DNA of 40,709 nucleotides from Agathobacter ruminis (GTDB taxonomy: Bacteria; Bacillota; Clostridia; Lachnospirales; Lachnospiraceae): the NCBI RefSeq assembly GCF_002735305.1, contig NZ_PDYG01000070.1:1-40709 (forward strand). The letters are read 5' to 3'. The translations under genes were made by a program, and so were the position numbers. Position 1 is the stretch's first letter. Each line of letters starts with the position of its first letter. Below, piece after piece: positions 1-8,911 of this stretch. Below the pieces are notes generated by a model. That model was not told the origin of the DNA. It ran no database searches and saw only the letters and a program-made list of their open reading frames with translations.

Positions 1-5
1 AATAT

Positions 6-55
6 GTCAGCTACGCTGACGCAAATCTCGCGCCAAGTCTCGCGAGCGAGACTTG
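6..55. other. Two short hairpins upstream of exoA
   Basis: Bases 6-20 can form a 5-bp stem (GTCAG/CTGAC) and bases 34-55 a 9-bp stem (CAAGTCTCG/CGAGACTTG) with a 4-base loop. No T-run follows on either strand, so neither is a convincing intrinsic terminator. They may belong to the 3' region of a gene outside the window or to the exoA leader. Confidence 0.3.
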
Positions 56-80
56 AACAGATGAAAGGAACTTATTATAT

Positions 81-836
81 ATGAACAAATTTATCTCATG
101 GAATGTAAACGGCCTTCGTGCCGCTGTTGAAAAAGGCTTTTGGGATTTTTTTGAACGCATTGATGCCGATTTATTCTGCCTGCAGGAAATCAAACTCTCG
201 GAAGGACAATTCGACAAGGAGCGCAGCGGCTATCATGTTTATTGGAACTACGCAGAAAAGAAAGGATATTCTGGAACCGCAATTTTCTCTAAAGAAGAAC
301 CTCTTTCTGTTTCTTATGGAATCGGAATCGAGGAGCATGATCACGAGGGACGCGTCATCACCCTGGAGTTTGAAGATTATTATTTCATCACATGCTACAC
401 GCCGAATTCGCAAAATGAATTGGCACGCCTTGATTATCGCATGAAATGGGAAGATGATTTCAGGGAATATCTGCTTACTTTAAATAAGAAGAAAGGCGTG
501 ATTGTCTGCGGCGATCTAAATGTGGCACATCAGGAGATTGATTTGAAAAATCCAAAGACAAATCGACGCAACGCAGGCTTTACAGATGAAGAACGAGGAA
601 AGATGACTGAGCTTTTAAATTCCGGTTTTATCGACAGCTTCCGCTATTTTTATCCGAATCAGGAACAGATTTACTCCTGGTGGTCTTACCGCTTCAAGGC
701 ACGCGAAAAGAATGCCGGATGGCGCATTGACTACTTCCTCGTTTCGCAAGATTTGAAAGAACGCATGAAGGATGCAAAAATACATACGGATATTTATGGA
801 TCCGACCACTGCCCAATCGAATTAGACTTTGATTGA
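81..836 (+). CDS. exoA: Exodeoxyribonuclease III (AP endonuclease)
   Basis: Mg-dependent 3'-5' exonuclease and AP endonuclease of base-excision repair, acting on DNA in the cytoplasm. The 251 residues are full length for the Xth/ExoA branch of the endonuclease/exonuclease/phosphatase fold. Visible family motifs are WNVNGLRA (residues 7-14), LQEIK with metal-binding E36, GDLNVAH with D144 and N146, [20 protein letters not shown], and the C-terminal GSDHCPIE with catalytic D242 and H243. The ATG is preceded by AAAGGA. It is followed after about 95 bp by a methyltransferase gene on the same strand, and a terminator closes the pair. Nothing is missing from the active site, so the identification is secure; the actual balance of nuclease activities is not visible from sequence. 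Confidence 0.96.
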   Translation: MNKFISWNVNGLRAAVEKGFWDFFERIDADLFCLQEIKLSEGQFDKERSGYHVYWNYAEKKGYSGTAIFSKEEPLSVSYGIGIEEHDHEGRVITLEFEDYYFITCYTPNSQNELARLDYRMKWEDDFREYLLTLNKKKGVIVCGDLNVAHQEIDLKNPKTNRRNAGFTDEERGKMTELLNSGFIDSFRYFYPNQEQIYSWWSYRFKAREKNAGWRIDYFLVSQDLKERMKDAKIHTDIYGSDHCPIELDFD

Positions 837-876
837 CAAGCACATATTTATGCTGTAAATTATCATTTGCACTTAT

Positions 877-905
877 TTGAATTATCAAAACCATTGAATT
901 ATCAA
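877..905 (+). repeat. Tandem 12-bp direct repeat before the methyltransferase gene
   Basis: TTGAATTATCAA occurs at 877-888 and again at 894-905, a period of 17 bp. A weaker related stretch (ATTATCA) lies at 859-865. The repeats sit 27-55 bp before the start codon, where a promoter or operator would be expected. The function is unknown. Confidence 0.45.
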
Positions 906-931
906 TAAAGAAATCAGAAAGGATTCTGTCT

Positions 932-1837
932 ATGTGGATTGCAAACAATTGGAAAGATTATGAGGTATTGGATTGCTCCGGCGGAGAAAAGCTTGAGCGC
1001 TGGGGGCAATACAATCTGGTGCGCCCGGACCCACAGGTCATTTGGGATACAGCTCATACACATAAAGGATGGAAAAATAAAAACGGACACTACCACCGCA
1101 GCTCCAAAGGCGGTGGCGAATGGGAATTCTTTGATTTGCCGGAGGAATGGAGCATTCAATACCAGTTGCCAATCGATGGCCCTTATAATAATGGAAAGCT
1201 TACTTTCCATTTAAAGCCTTTTGCTTTTAAGCACACCGGACTCTTTCCGGAGCAGGCAACAAACTGGGATTGGTTTTCTTCTATTATATATAACGCGAAA
1301 CAGAAAAATCCAAATCGTGAAATCAAAGTATTAAACCTGTTTGCATATACCGGTGGCGCAACCCTTGCCGCAGCATCTGCGGGTGCAAGTGTCACCCATG
1401 TGGACGCATCCAAAGGAATGGTCACTTGGGCCAAAGAAAATGCGATTTCATCCGGACTGGGTGAAGCACCTATTCGATGGCTTGTTGATGATTGTGTGAA
1501 ATTTGTAGAGCGCGAAATTCGCCGCGGCAATCACTATGATGCCATCATCATGGATCCGCCATCCTATGGTCGTGGACCGAAGGGCGAGATTTGGAAAATC
1601 GAAGATTCGATTTACAACCTGATCAAATTGTGTGAGCAGTTGCTCACCAAAGAGCCTTTATTCTTTTTAATCAATTCCTATACTACAGGATTGCAGCCGG
1701 CTGTCCTCACCTATATGATGCAGACGGTATTAAAAAATTATAATGGCACATTCACTGCTGAAGAAATCGGATTGCCGGTTTCCGAATCCGGTCTTGTTTT
1801 ACCGGAAGGTGCAAGTGGTCGATTTGTTGGAGAATAA
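932..1837 (+). CDS. RlmI-like class I SAM-dependent methyltransferase
   Basis: Probable SAM-dependent RNA methyltransferase related to the 23S rRNA m5C methyltransferases (RlmI/RlmK-type domain). The Rossmann-type SAM site shows as NLFAYTGGATLAAASAGA near residues 135-152, followed by THVDASKGMVTWAKENA, and the catalytic-loop motif is MDPPSYGRG near residue 210. The roughly 130-residue N-terminal part is not an obvious PUA domain, so this is the short variant common in Firmicutes. The ATG is preceded by AGAAAGGA at good distance. It lies downstream of exoA with an AT-rich gap carrying a tandem repeat, so separate transcription is possible. The enzyme class is clear; the exact target base is inference. 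Confidence 0.85.
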   Translation: MWIANNWKDYEVLDCSGGEKLERWGQYNLVRPDPQVIWDTAHTHKGWKNKNGHYHRSSKGGGEWEFFDLPEEWSIQYQLPIDGPYNNGKLTFHLKPFAFKHTGLFPEQATNWDWFSSIIYNAKQKNPNREIKVLNLFAYTGGATLAAASAGASVTHVDASKGMVTWAKENAISSGLGEAPIRWLVDDCVKFVEREIRRGNHYDAIIMDPPSYGRGPKGEIWKIEDSIYNLIKLCEQLLTKEPLFFLINSYTTGLQPAVLTYMMQTVLKNYNGTFTAEEIGLPVSESGLVLPEGASGRFVGE

Positions 1838-1883
1838 TATTTTATTTCATAAGGAATGAACTTTGACCTTTGACATGCAAAAA

Positions 1884-1907
1884 GCCCGTGGCATTGCCAC
1901 GGGTTTT
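1884..1907 (+). terminator. Intrinsic terminator after the methyltransferase gene
   Basis: CCCGTGGC (1885-1892), a 3-base ATT loop and GCCACGGG (1896-1903) form a perfect 8-bp stem followed by TTTT. A run of A precedes the stem, so it could also act on the minus strand. Confidence 0.85.
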
Positions 1908-1964
1908 CTTGAAGGGTAAAAAAGAAATTAATATATCTTGAAGTACTAATTATCTGGGGGATTA

Positions 1965-1997
1965 CGAGGGGCTATCACCGAAGGCTTTAGCCCCTCG
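1965..1997 (-). terminator. Hairpin at the end of the GguB-type permease gene
   Basis: CGAGGGGCT (1965-1973) and AGCCCCTCG (1989-1997) form a 9-bp stem just past the permease stop codon. The T-run on the minus strand is poor, so it may act as an mRNA 3'-end stabiliser or work together with the stronger hairpin at 1884-1903. Confidence 0.5.
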
Positions 1998-2017
1998 AGG
2001 TAAAAAGATAATTTTGA

Positions 2018-3205
2018 CTAACGTCCTTTCTTACGGCTTGATACTACATCGAAGATAACTGCGATCAAAAGTACAGCACCTTTTACAACATACTGCCATG
2101 AATCGCCGATACCCATAATGGACATACCCATGTTGATTACACCAAGGAGTAATGCTCCGATGATAGCTCCAGGGATGGATCCGGATCCACCGTATGCCGA
2201 AGCACCACCGATGAAGCAGGAACCGATTGCATCCATTTCGAAAGAAGTACCGGTTGAACCATTTGCAGATCCTACACGAGCCAGGCAAAGAAGGCCGCAA
2301 AGACCAGCCAAAAGGCCCATGTTTGCGTATGCAATGAAGTAAACCTTGTTGGTATCAATTCCGGAAAGCTTGGTTGCCTTTTCGTTTCCACCTACAGCAT
2401 AGAAGTAACGTCCCAATACTGTCTTAGATGTAATGAAATGATAAATCAGGCAAATTACAACTACCCATACCAGCATGATGGAAATTCCCTTGTACTGGGA
2501 AAGCTTTGTACAATAGAACAGAATCACTGCAGCAATTGCGATTGCTTTGCCATAATCAGCAATGATGTTGTTCTGACGATATCCCTTCTTTGCTTTTTTC
2601 GCACGGCCTAAAACCGTAGAGAAAATAACAAATACAGCAGCAAGAACTCCAACAATCATAGGAGTGATGAGGAAGTCTCCATCATCCAGTCCCGGAATTT
2701 TGATATATTTCATAAAGATATTAAGGAAGGTCTCATTCTGTACTGCAATGGTCTTGGAATCAAGAATCAATCGACCAATACCACGGAAGATAAACATACC
2801 ACCCAGTGTGGTGATGAACGGTGGAATTCTTACATATCCAATCCAGAATCCCTGCCAAACACCGGCAAGTAATCCGATCAAAAGACATACCACGATAGAA
2901 AGAATCGGGTTCATATCTTTGTTGGTAATCATAACTGCAGCTACACCACCAACCATACAAATTACAGATCCAACGGAAAGGTCGATGTTACCACCAGTTA
3001 AGATACATAACAACATACCACATGCCATTACGAATACGTAACCGTTCTGAATCAAAAGGTTTGACATGTTCTGTGGAAGAAGCAGTCTTCCCTCAGTCAA
3101 AAAATAGAATAAGATAAATACCGCTACCAAAGCGATGATCATTGTATATTTTGAGAAAAAGTCGGACACGCTGATTCCGCTTTTCGTCTTTGTTTCATTT
3201 GCCAT
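2018..3205 (-). CDS. gguB: Sugar ABC transporter permease, GguB/XylH type
   Basis: Membrane permease of a CUT2-family monosaccharide importer. The 395 residues contain about 10-11 hydrophobic segments. Family signatures visible are GGNIDLSVGS near residue 70, the loop IPPFITTLGGMFIFRGIGRLI, and SGIDTNKVYFIAYANMGLLAGL followed by IGGASAYGGSGSIPGAIIGALLLGVI near the C-terminus. The length (about 390 rather than 320) and a lysine-rich insertion after TVLGRAKKAKKGYRQ are typical of GguB/XylH-like permeases rather than RbsC. The ATG has AAAGGAGA upstream and follows the ATPase gene by 24 bp, so the two are cotranscribed. The substrate is inferred from the ChvE-like binding protein: xylose, arabinose, galactose or glucose. 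Confidence 0.88.
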   Translation of the reverse strand: MANETKTKSGISVSDFFSKYTMIIALVAVFILFYFLTEGRLLLPQNMSNLLIQNGYVFVMACGMLLCILTGGNIDLSVGSVICMVGGVAAVMITNKDMNPILSIVVCLLIGLLAGVWQGFWIGYVRIPPFITTLGGMFIFRGIGRLILDSKTIAVQNETFLNIFMKYIKIPGLDDGDFLITPMIVGVLAAVFVIFSTVLGRAKKAKKGYRQNNIIADYGKAIAIAAVILFYCTKLSQYKGISIMLVWVVVICLIYHFITSKTVLGRYFYAVGGNEKATKLSGIDTNKVYFIAYANMGLLAGLCGLLCLARVGSANGSTGTSFEMDAIGSCFIGGASAYGGSGSIPGAIIGALLLGVINMGMSIMGIGDSWQYVVKGAVLLIAVIFDVVSSRKKGR

Positions 3206-3229
3206 TTCAACAAATCTCCTTTCGCAAAT

Positions 3230-4765
3230 TTACTTTGAAGAACGAATGATTGAAGCCATAATTGCTTCCTGAGTTGCTTCCTTTGCATCCAATTCCGCAA
3301 CCAGTTCGCCTTCGTTCATTACATAGATTCGATCACACATACCAAGAAGTTCCGGCATCTCGGAAGAAATCATGATGACTGTTTTGCCCTTTTCAACCAT
3401 AGAATTGATCAGACAATAAATATCATATTTCGCTCCAACATCGATACCTCTTGTCGGCTCGTCGAGAATCAGGATATCCGGTTCTGTAAACATCCATTTT
3501 CCAAGTAATGCCTTCTGCTGATTTCCACCTGAAAGATTACCGATCATCTGATTTACAGTCGGGGTCTTGGTTCCCATTTCTTCTGTCATCTGCTCAGCTG
3601 CATTCTGCTCTAAGTTTCTGTCGATGACACCATTGCCACTAATCTTATCTAATGCTGCCAGAGAAGTATTGAATCGAATTGACTCACCCAAAATCAGTCC
3701 GTTTGTCTTACGGTCTTCTGTTACATAAGCAACACCTTGCTTGATTGCATCTTTCGGGCTGTTCATCTTTACTTCTTTTCCGTTTACAAATACCTTGCCT
3801 GAGATTCCGGTACCATAACTCTTACCAAAGATACTCATTGCAAGCTCGGTACGACCTGCACCCTGTAATCCGGAGAATCCAACTACTTCGCCCTTGTGTG
3901 CCTTGAACGAAATGTTGTTATCCACAACCTTGTCAGGATAAAGCGGATGATGTACTGTCCAGTTCTTTACCTCAAGGCTGATCTCGTCAGATACCTTGTG
4001 CTCGCGTTCCGGATAACGATCGTCAAGCGCACGTCCAACCATGCCCTTAATGATGCGGTCCTCACTGAATTCATCCACACCCTTTACAAGTGTTTCGATG
4101 GTAGCACCATCGCGGATAATTGTTGCCTTATCGGCACAGTAAATAATTTCATTTAATTTATGCGTAATAATAATGGAAGTTAATCCTTCTTCCTTAAAGC
4201 TGATCAAGAGATCCAAAAGCATTTTTGCATCTTCATCATTCAATGAAGAGGTCGGCTCATCCAGAATCAACAGCTTAACGTTCTTTGCAAAAGCTTTTGC
4301 AATTTCAACCAGCTGCTGCTTTCCTGTTCCGATATCCTTGATCAATGTCTGAGCAGATTCGTTTAATCCAACCTGCTTCATATGCTTTTCCGCTTCGTTG
4401 AAAGTACGATCCCAGTCAATGGATCCACTCTTTTTTCTGATTTCATTTCCCAGGAACATATTCTCACCGATTGTAAGAAGTGGAATCAGTGCAAGTTCCT
4501 GATGGATGATAACGATTCCTTTTTCCTCGCTATCCTTCAAAGTTTTGAATTGGCATAATTCGCCTTCGTAATAAATCTCTCCTGTATAAGAGCCTACCGG
4601 ATAAGTGCCCGATAACACATTCATCAGAGTAGATTTTCCGGCTCCATTCTCGCCGATTAAGGCATGAATTTCTCCTCTTTCTACTTCCAGATTTACATTA
4701 TCAAGCGCTTTGACCCCAGGGAACTCCTTGGTTATCGATTTCATCTGTAAAATCGTATCGGCCAA
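3230..4765 (-). CDS. gguA: Sugar ABC transporter double ATPase, GguA/XylG type
   Basis: Cytoplasmic ATPase of the CUT2 importer, with two fused nucleotide-binding domains. The first has Walker [10 protein letters not shown] and Walker [12 protein letters not shown], with a degenerate signature ([15 protein letters not shown]). The second has the degenerate P-loop [10 protein letters not shown], a canonical LSGGNQQK signature and [20 protein letters not shown]. This asymmetry is normal for the RbsA/XylG/GguA family. I place the start at a TTG (4763-4765) because GGAGG at 4774-4778 lies 8 nt upstream; an in-frame ATG 75 bp further out has no ribosome site and lies in the intercistronic hairpin region. 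This gives 511 residues. The gene sits between the binding protein, from which a hairpin separates it, and the permease. Confidence 0.9.
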   Translation of the reverse strand: MADTILQMKSITKEFPGVKALDNVNLEVERGEIHALIGENGAGKSTLMNVLSGTYPVGSYTGEIYYEGELCQFKTLKDSEEKGIVIIHQELALIPLLTIGENMFLGNEIRKKSGSIDWDRTFNEAEKHMKQVGLNESAQTLIKDIGTGKQQLVEIAKAFAKNVKLLILDEPTSSLNDEDAKMLLDLLISFKEEGLTSIIITHKLNEIIYCADKATIIRDGATIETLVKGVDEFSEDRIIKGMVGRALDDRYPEREHKVSDEISLEVKNWTVHHPLYPDKVVDNNISFKAHKGEVVGFSGLQGAGRTELAMSIFGKSYGTGISGKVFVNGKEVKMNSPKDAIKQGVAYVTEDRKTNGLILGESIRFNTSLAALDKISGNGVIDRNLEQNAAEQMTEEMGTKTPTVNQMIGNLSGGNQQKALLGKWMFTEPDILILDEPTRGIDVGAKYDIYCLINSMVEKGKTVIMISSEMPELLGMCDRIYVMNEGELVAELDAKEATQEAIMASIIRSSK

Positions 4766-4823
4766 AGTTTTATCCTCCTTTCCAAATATTCCACAGTCAA
4801 AAGTTATCTTTTTACAAAATACG

Positions 4824-4848
4824 GGCGGCAGACTATTCATCTGCCGCC
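4824..4848 (-). promoter_or_regulatory. Intercistronic hairpin between chvE-like and gguA-like genes
   Basis: GGCGGCAG (4824-4831) pairs with CTGCCGCC (4841-4848) around a 9-base loop, directly after the binding-protein stop codon. On the minus strand only a broken T-run follows. Such hairpins commonly stabilise the abundant binding-protein mRNA or reduce read-through into the ATPase and permease genes. Confidence 0.6.
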
Positions 4849-4873
4849 TGGCATTTGATTCAAATAAAACTGA

Positions 4874-6031
4874 TTATTCAGTAGCTGATGCTAAATAATC
4901 TCCGTCCCACTTGTAAAGGCCGGTATCTACTAAGTAGTCAAGGTTGTCCTTGGTTACTACTGTAGGAACTAACAAGAATGATGGGCAGTTATGTCCGTCT
5001 GAGGTAGAGTATGATGTTGTATCATAAGCACACTCGATATCGAACTTGCTGGTAAGGCTTTCGTCGATGGTCTCACCGTTAAGGATTGCCTTAGCAAGTT
5101 CCAAAGTAACAACGGCTTCGTTAGATACATTCTTGTAAACTGACATTGTCTGGATTCCGTCTACAATGTTCTTAAGGTTTGCGATATCACCATCCTGTCC
5201 GGTGATGATTGGCTTATTGCTTCCCTTGTAGTCAGTCTGGATTGCCTGTGCTACACCAAGAGCGGTAGAGTCGTTAGAGCAAAGCCATGCATCAAGCTGC
5301 TCTCCGCTTACATAGTATGAAGACAAGATGTTCTGTGCTCTGTCAAGAGCTACGTCTGTCTGCCACTTCTCTGTTGCTACAGAAGAGAAATCAGTCTGTC
5401 CTGAAACAACCTTTAATGTACCTGCATCAATATATTTCTTTAATACGTCATAAGCTCCCTGATAGACGTATCCAGCGTTGTTATCTGCCGGATCACCAGC
5501 TGTGAACTCCATGTTGTAGGTCTTGTCGCCTGCATTTGCAAGATCAAGTTCCTTCTCAACGAATTCACCCTGAAGTTTTCCTACTGTGTAGTTATCAAAT
5601 GATACGTAGTAAGAAACAGCGTCATTTAAAATCAAACGGTCGTAAGAGATTACCGGGATCTTAGCATCTGCAGCTTCGTTCATACATGTGTTCAATGCTT
5701 CACCGTTGATTGCTCCGATTACAAGAAGATCAACATCATCTGCGATCATGTTCTGGATATCAGTAACCTGCTTTCCTTCGTCGTTATCTGAATACTTCAG
5801 CTGAACATCGTATCCGGCATCTTCGAACTGCTTCTTTAAGTACTCGCCGTCACGGTTCCATCTCTCAAGTGCCTGTGTAGGCATTGCGATACCTACGCTC
5901 TGCTTGCCTTTGGCAGAATCAGATTTGCTGCTTCCACCTTTTCCGGTGTCGGAAGTATTTCCGCCACATCCTACTACCATGGAAGCTACCATAGCTGTAG
6001 TAAGTAAACCTGCAAGAATTTTTTTCTTCAT
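4874..6031 (-). CDS. chvE: ChvE-like multiple-monosaccharide binding lipoprotein
   Basis: Extracytoplasmic substrate-binding protein of the CUT2 importer encoded just downstream. The 385-residue precursor has a lipoprotein signal (KKK, hydrophobic core, VVGC with lipidated C22), then a Gly/Ser/Lys linker and a Peripla_BP_4 fold. VGIAMPTQALERW, the YDRLI motif, YVSFDNYTVGKLQGE, and GDPADNNA/ITGQDGD are the pattern seen in ChvE and XylF. The start is the ATG of MKKKILAG, preceded by AGGGAGGG; a longer in-frame extension lacks a ribosome site and would bury the signal peptide. The gene has its own upstream region between the terminator at 6150-6187 and the ATG, with tandem repeats that may bind the regulator encoded at 7313-8908. 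Sugar range (xylose, arabinose, galactose, glucose) is inferred from the family. Confidence 0.9.
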   Translation of the reverse strand: MKKKILAGLLTTAMVASMVVGCGGNTSDTGKGGSSKSDSAKGKQSVGIAMPTQALERWNRDGEYLKKQFEDAGYDVQLKYSDNDEGKQVTDIQNMIADDVDLLVIGAINGEALNTCMNEAADAKIPVISYDRLILNDAVSYYVSFDNYTVGKLQGEFVEKELDLANAGDKTYNMEFTAGDPADNNAGYVYQGAYDVLKKYIDAGTLKVVSGQTDFSSVATEKWQTDVALDRAQNILSSYYVSGEQLDAWLCSNDSTALGVAQAIQTDYKGSNKPIITGQDGDIANLKNIVDGIQTMSVYKNVSNEAVVTLELAKAILNGETIDESLTSKFDIECAYDTTSYSTSDGHNCPSFLLVPTVVTKDNLDYLVDTGLYKWDGDYLASATE

Positions 6032-6092
6032 TCTTAAACCCTCCCTATGTGGTGTTTTTCTTTGCAAATATAAATTACCATGATTTCCACAG

Positions 6093-6124
6093 GAAAAAAT
6101 TGTCATCTTCTTGAAATTTTTGTC
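6093..6124 (-). promoter_or_regulatory. Tandem direct repeats upstream of the chvE-like operon
   Basis: On the plus strand GAAAAAATTGTC (6093-6104) and GAAATTTTTGTC (6113-6124) repeat with a 20-bp period, matching at 10 of 12 positions. They lie 62-93 bp before the start codon. Same-face spacing of about 20 bp is typical of dimeric AraC-type activators, so the YesN-type regulator encoded nearby is the likely ligand. A poor candidate -10 (TATATT, 6067-6072) lies beyond the inner repeat. Confidence 0.5.
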
Positions 6125-6144
6125 TTACCGGTTCAGGCGCAAAT

Positions 6145-6187
6145 AAAAAGAGCAGGACAAACTTGCGTCCTGCAAGTCATCCTGCTC
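6145..6187 (-). terminator. Terminator of the sugar-sensor operon
   Basis: On the minus strand GAGCAGGA and TCCTGCTC (6180-6187 and 6150-6157) form an 8-bp stem enclosing a smaller CTTGC/GCAAG hairpin, followed directly by TTTTT. It separates the sensor gene string from the chvE-like transport operon, which therefore needs its own promoter. Confidence 0.8.
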
Positions 6188-6216
6188 AAAAATGTGCTAG
6201 GTACCTTTTTCCTATT

Positions 6217-7287
6217 TCAATCGTTTACGGAAGATTTATGGGAGCGTACATTTCTGTATATATCGGCTTCTTCGTGATATTTTCCGGTAATGACCTGATC
6301 CATATTTTCTGCCGTAACCGCTACGGGTGTGATCTTTTCATAAGGAACATCATAGGTTCCGTCATTAATTCGATTGACCACACTCAAAATCTTTTTCCCT
6401 TTTGCAAGTGCCACGGAAAGCTCAGCCGCTCTGCGCGCAAGCTTTTCAATCGGCTTATAGACTGTCATGCTCTGCGTGCCTTCCACAATTCGCTGGCAGG
6501 CATCGAGATCTGCATCCTGACCGACAACACACACTTTTCCGGCAAGTCTCGACTCTGACAGGGCTCGAATGACATTGCCCGCAAGTGCATCATTTCCACA
6601 CATAAATCCGGATGGTGCCGGATTGGATGTCAGGAAATCGGATGCGTATTCGAATGCGTATTCCGACATCCATCCCGAACAGTAATCCGTTTCCACAATG
6701 GTCATGCCCCTCTTTTTTACTTCATTCTCAAAGCCTTTCATCACCATGGAAACATTGTTATCTGAGAGCGGTCCGCATATCTGCACGACGGTCCCGTTCT
6801 CGCCCACCTGCTGAATCATATGATCCGCCATCAGTTCACCGACTCTTTCATTGTCAAAAGAGATATACAGATCCACATCCGCATCCAGAATCAGTCGGTC
6901 ATATGCCACCACCGGAATACCGGCATTGTGTGCACGGTCAATCGCTCTTTTCAAAGTCTTGTTGTCATCCGCCACCTGTATCACGACAATGACATCCATT
7001 CCTTTTTCTATGAAATAATCAATCTGATCTCTCTGTCGGTCGATATCGCCGTTTGCATTCTGCACATTGACCTGTGCGTCAAGTTCTTCCGCTGCGGAGA
7101 CAAATACATCGCGGTCGCGCTGCCACCGTTCCAATATGAAGGTATCGAATGTAATTCCAATCTGAATTTTTTCATCATCCACCACATCCGGCTCCGGCGA
7201 TTCAGCCCCCGCACAACCGGCCGTCAACAAAAGCGTCATCACCGCCGCAACCATCCGGTTCAGATATTTCTTTTTTCTCTTCTCCAT
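6217..7287 (-). CDS. XylF-like sugar-binding lipoprotein in sensor operon
   Basis: Second extracytoplasmic sugar-binding protein, 356 residues, paralogous to the ChvE-like protein downstream. It has a basic N-terminus, a hydrophobic core and a lipobox ending TAGC (C25), then a Peripla_BP_4 fold with IGITFDTFILERWQRD, AYDRLI, YISFDNERVGELMA and VVGQDADLDACQRI. The ATG start lies inside GAGGTGGGGGAAAGA, which provides the ribosome site; a GTG four codons upstream is possible but would sit in that site. It follows the response-regulator gene by about 25 bp and precedes a terminator, so it is transcribed with the sensory genes rather than the transporter genes. It may feed sugar to the permease or present sugar to the kinase; the operon position favours a sensory role, which is inference. 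Confidence 0.85.
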   Translation of the reverse strand: MEKRKKKYLNRMVAAVMTLLLTAGCAGAESPEPDVVDDEKIQIGITFDTFILERWQRDRDVFVSAAEELDAQVNVQNANGDIDRQRDQIDYFIEKGMDVIVVIQVADDNKTLKRAIDRAHNAGIPVVAYDRLILDADVDLYISFDNERVGELMADHMIQQVGENGTVVQICGPLSDNNVSMVMKGFENEVKKRGMTIVETDYCSGWMSEYAFEYASDFLTSNPAPSGFMCGNDALAGNVIRALSESRLAGKVCVVGQDADLDACQRIVEGTQSMTVYKPIEKLARRAAELSVALAKGKKILSVVNRINDGTYDVPYEKITPVAVTAENMDQVITGKYHEEADIYRNVRSHKSSVND

Positions 7288-7312
7288 TCTTTCCCCCACC
7301 TCAATCGTTTTC

Positions 7313-8908
7313 TTAATTTAGTTCACGATATTCCGTCGGCGTCATGCCGAGATTCTTTTTGAAGATACGGCTAAAGTAGTTCGGATCTCCGTATCCGATA
7401 TCACTACAGATTTCTTTCATTGTCAAATTGCTGTTCTTCAGCAAATCCTTTGCACGATCCAGACGCAGATTTGTCAGATATTCCATAAATGTCATACCCG
7501 TTTCTTCCTTAAACAGCTTGCTGAAATAGTATGGGCTCAAATTCAGCACACGCGAAAGCTCGTCAAGCGAAATATCATTTCCGAAATTCTTCTGAATAAA
7601 TGCTTTTGCTTCTGCGACCACATGATTTTCATGATTTTCCTGTTTGGTCGCAATCTTCGAACAGGCGTCACGGAATTTGCCCACAAACCAATCACGTAAT
7701 GAGCTGTTGTTTTCAGCCGATGTCACGCGCAGCAGATAATCCGAGCGGTCCGTAAAATGATATTTCATTGCACCGACCAGATATGCCTCATGCTCTGCCC
7801 AAAGTACAAATTCAATGGTTTTCACACGAACGGCCGGTTCTGTTTCCCCGTATGCCTGTATCATCCAGTCAAAGAAATCCGCCGCCAGGCGCTTACAGGT
7901 CTCGACATCCGCAGCCCGCAGACTCTCAAACAACTGTCCTTCGAGCTCAACCGGATATTCGTCATCATATTGACAGGAAAGCGGCATATCATCCACGTGC
8001 GCCACACTTCCGACTGAATTGGCCAGAGCATTGATGCTCTCCTCATACGAGCGAAGACTGTCGCGCAGTTTCACGGTAGAACCGATTCCGATACGGAATT
8101 TGCAGTCGGTCAGCTTAAACAGATTGCGCGCCAGCTCACGGTTGCGGTCAATCATCTCGATACGTTCTTCATAGTCCATCTTCGGTTTATCCTGCGGCAA
8201 AAAAACCGGAATACGGCTGGAAATAATGGAGCCTACAATCGCATCCCTCCAGCATTCATGGATCTGTTCCCGAATCTTTGCATAGAATTTTTGAATCTTC
8301 ACGCCGGCACCGACAGCATTGGTCATCTGACTGCCTTTTTGATCTTCGCCGACCGCAAATACCATCATACAGCCGTTCTCACAATCCAGTTCCAGGAGCT
8401 GCTTGTAATTTTCTACCTCATCCTCCGAGAATTCTTCAAACATGATGGAGTATACAAATCCCGTCTCGATAATCGGGGTTACCGTCTCCATCTTTTCCCT
8501 TATTTTCAAATCGTCACTGCGCTTTTTGCGGTTGCTGTTGATTTTGCGGATGACACGGTTGAGCACTTCGATAATGGCATCTGCCGTAAATGGTTTGTTC
8601 ATATATTCGAAGACGCCCAGATTGGCTGATTCTTTTGCATATTCGAACCGGTCGTACGCAGTCAGCACGACAAAAATAATGTTGGTGTTAATCTTTTTGA
8701 TTTCACGCATGGCATCAATTCCATTGATGCCCGGCATCTGAATATCCATAAATGCAATATCAGGTCGAAAGACTTCTGCCAGTTCAATGACATCGCGGCC
8801 TGTGCGTGCCGTTTCTATCTGGAATTCCTCCGGAAAATTTTTGTGAATAATCATTTTCAGGGAGTCCAGTACAATTCCCTCATCGTCTGCCAATAATATT
8901 CGGTACAT
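7313..8908 (-). CDS. YesN-type response regulator (REC plus AraC domain)
   Basis: DNA-binding response regulator, 531 residues. The N-terminal receiver domain has the acidic pair D8/D9, phospho-acceptor D55 in AFMDIQMPG, T at VVLTAYD and K in NKPFTADA. A long middle region (about 130-420) of the YesN kind follows, then a C-terminal AraC/XylS double helix-turn-helix: ISLDELSRVLNLSPYYFSKLFKEE and MKEICSDIGYGDPNYFSRIFKK. The ATG is preceded by AAAGGGG inside the end of the kinase gene, with a 3-bp gap, so translation is probably coupled. It should activate the adjacent sugar transport operon; candidate sites are the tandem repeats at 6093-6124. Family assignment is firm, target assignment is inference. 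Confidence 0.92.
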   Translation of the reverse strand: MYRILLADDEGIVLDSLKMIIHKNFPEEFQIETARTGRDVIELAEVFRPDIAFMDIQMPGINGIDAMREIKKINTNIIFVVLTAYDRFEYAKESANLGVFEYMNKPFTADAIIEVLNRVIRKINSNRKKRSDDLKIREKMETVTPIIETGFVYSIMFEEFSEDEVENYKQLLELDCENGCMMVFAVGEDQKGSQMTNAVGAGVKIQKFYAKIREQIHECWRDAIVGSIISSRIPVFLPQDKPKMDYEERIEMIDRNRELARNLFKLTDCKFRIGIGSTVKLRDSLRSYEESINALANSVGSVAHVDDMPLSCQYDDEYPVELEGQLFESLRAADVETCKRLAADFFDWMIQAYGETEPAVRVKTIEFVLWAEHEAYLVGAMKYHFTDRSDYLLRVTSAENNSSLRDWFVGKFRDACSKIATKQENHENHVVAEAKAFIQKNFGNDISLDELSRVLNLSPYYFSKLFKEETGMTFMEYLTNLRLDRAKDLLKNSNLTMKEICSDIGYGDPNYFSRIFKKNLGMTPTEYRELN

Positions 8909-8911
8909 ATT

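Noticed and set aside
4766-4840. Longer N-terminus of the GguA-type ATPase
   Set aside because: The added residues are not family-like, there is no ribosome site at the far ATG, and the region contains the intercistronic hairpin; GGAGG fits the TTG start.
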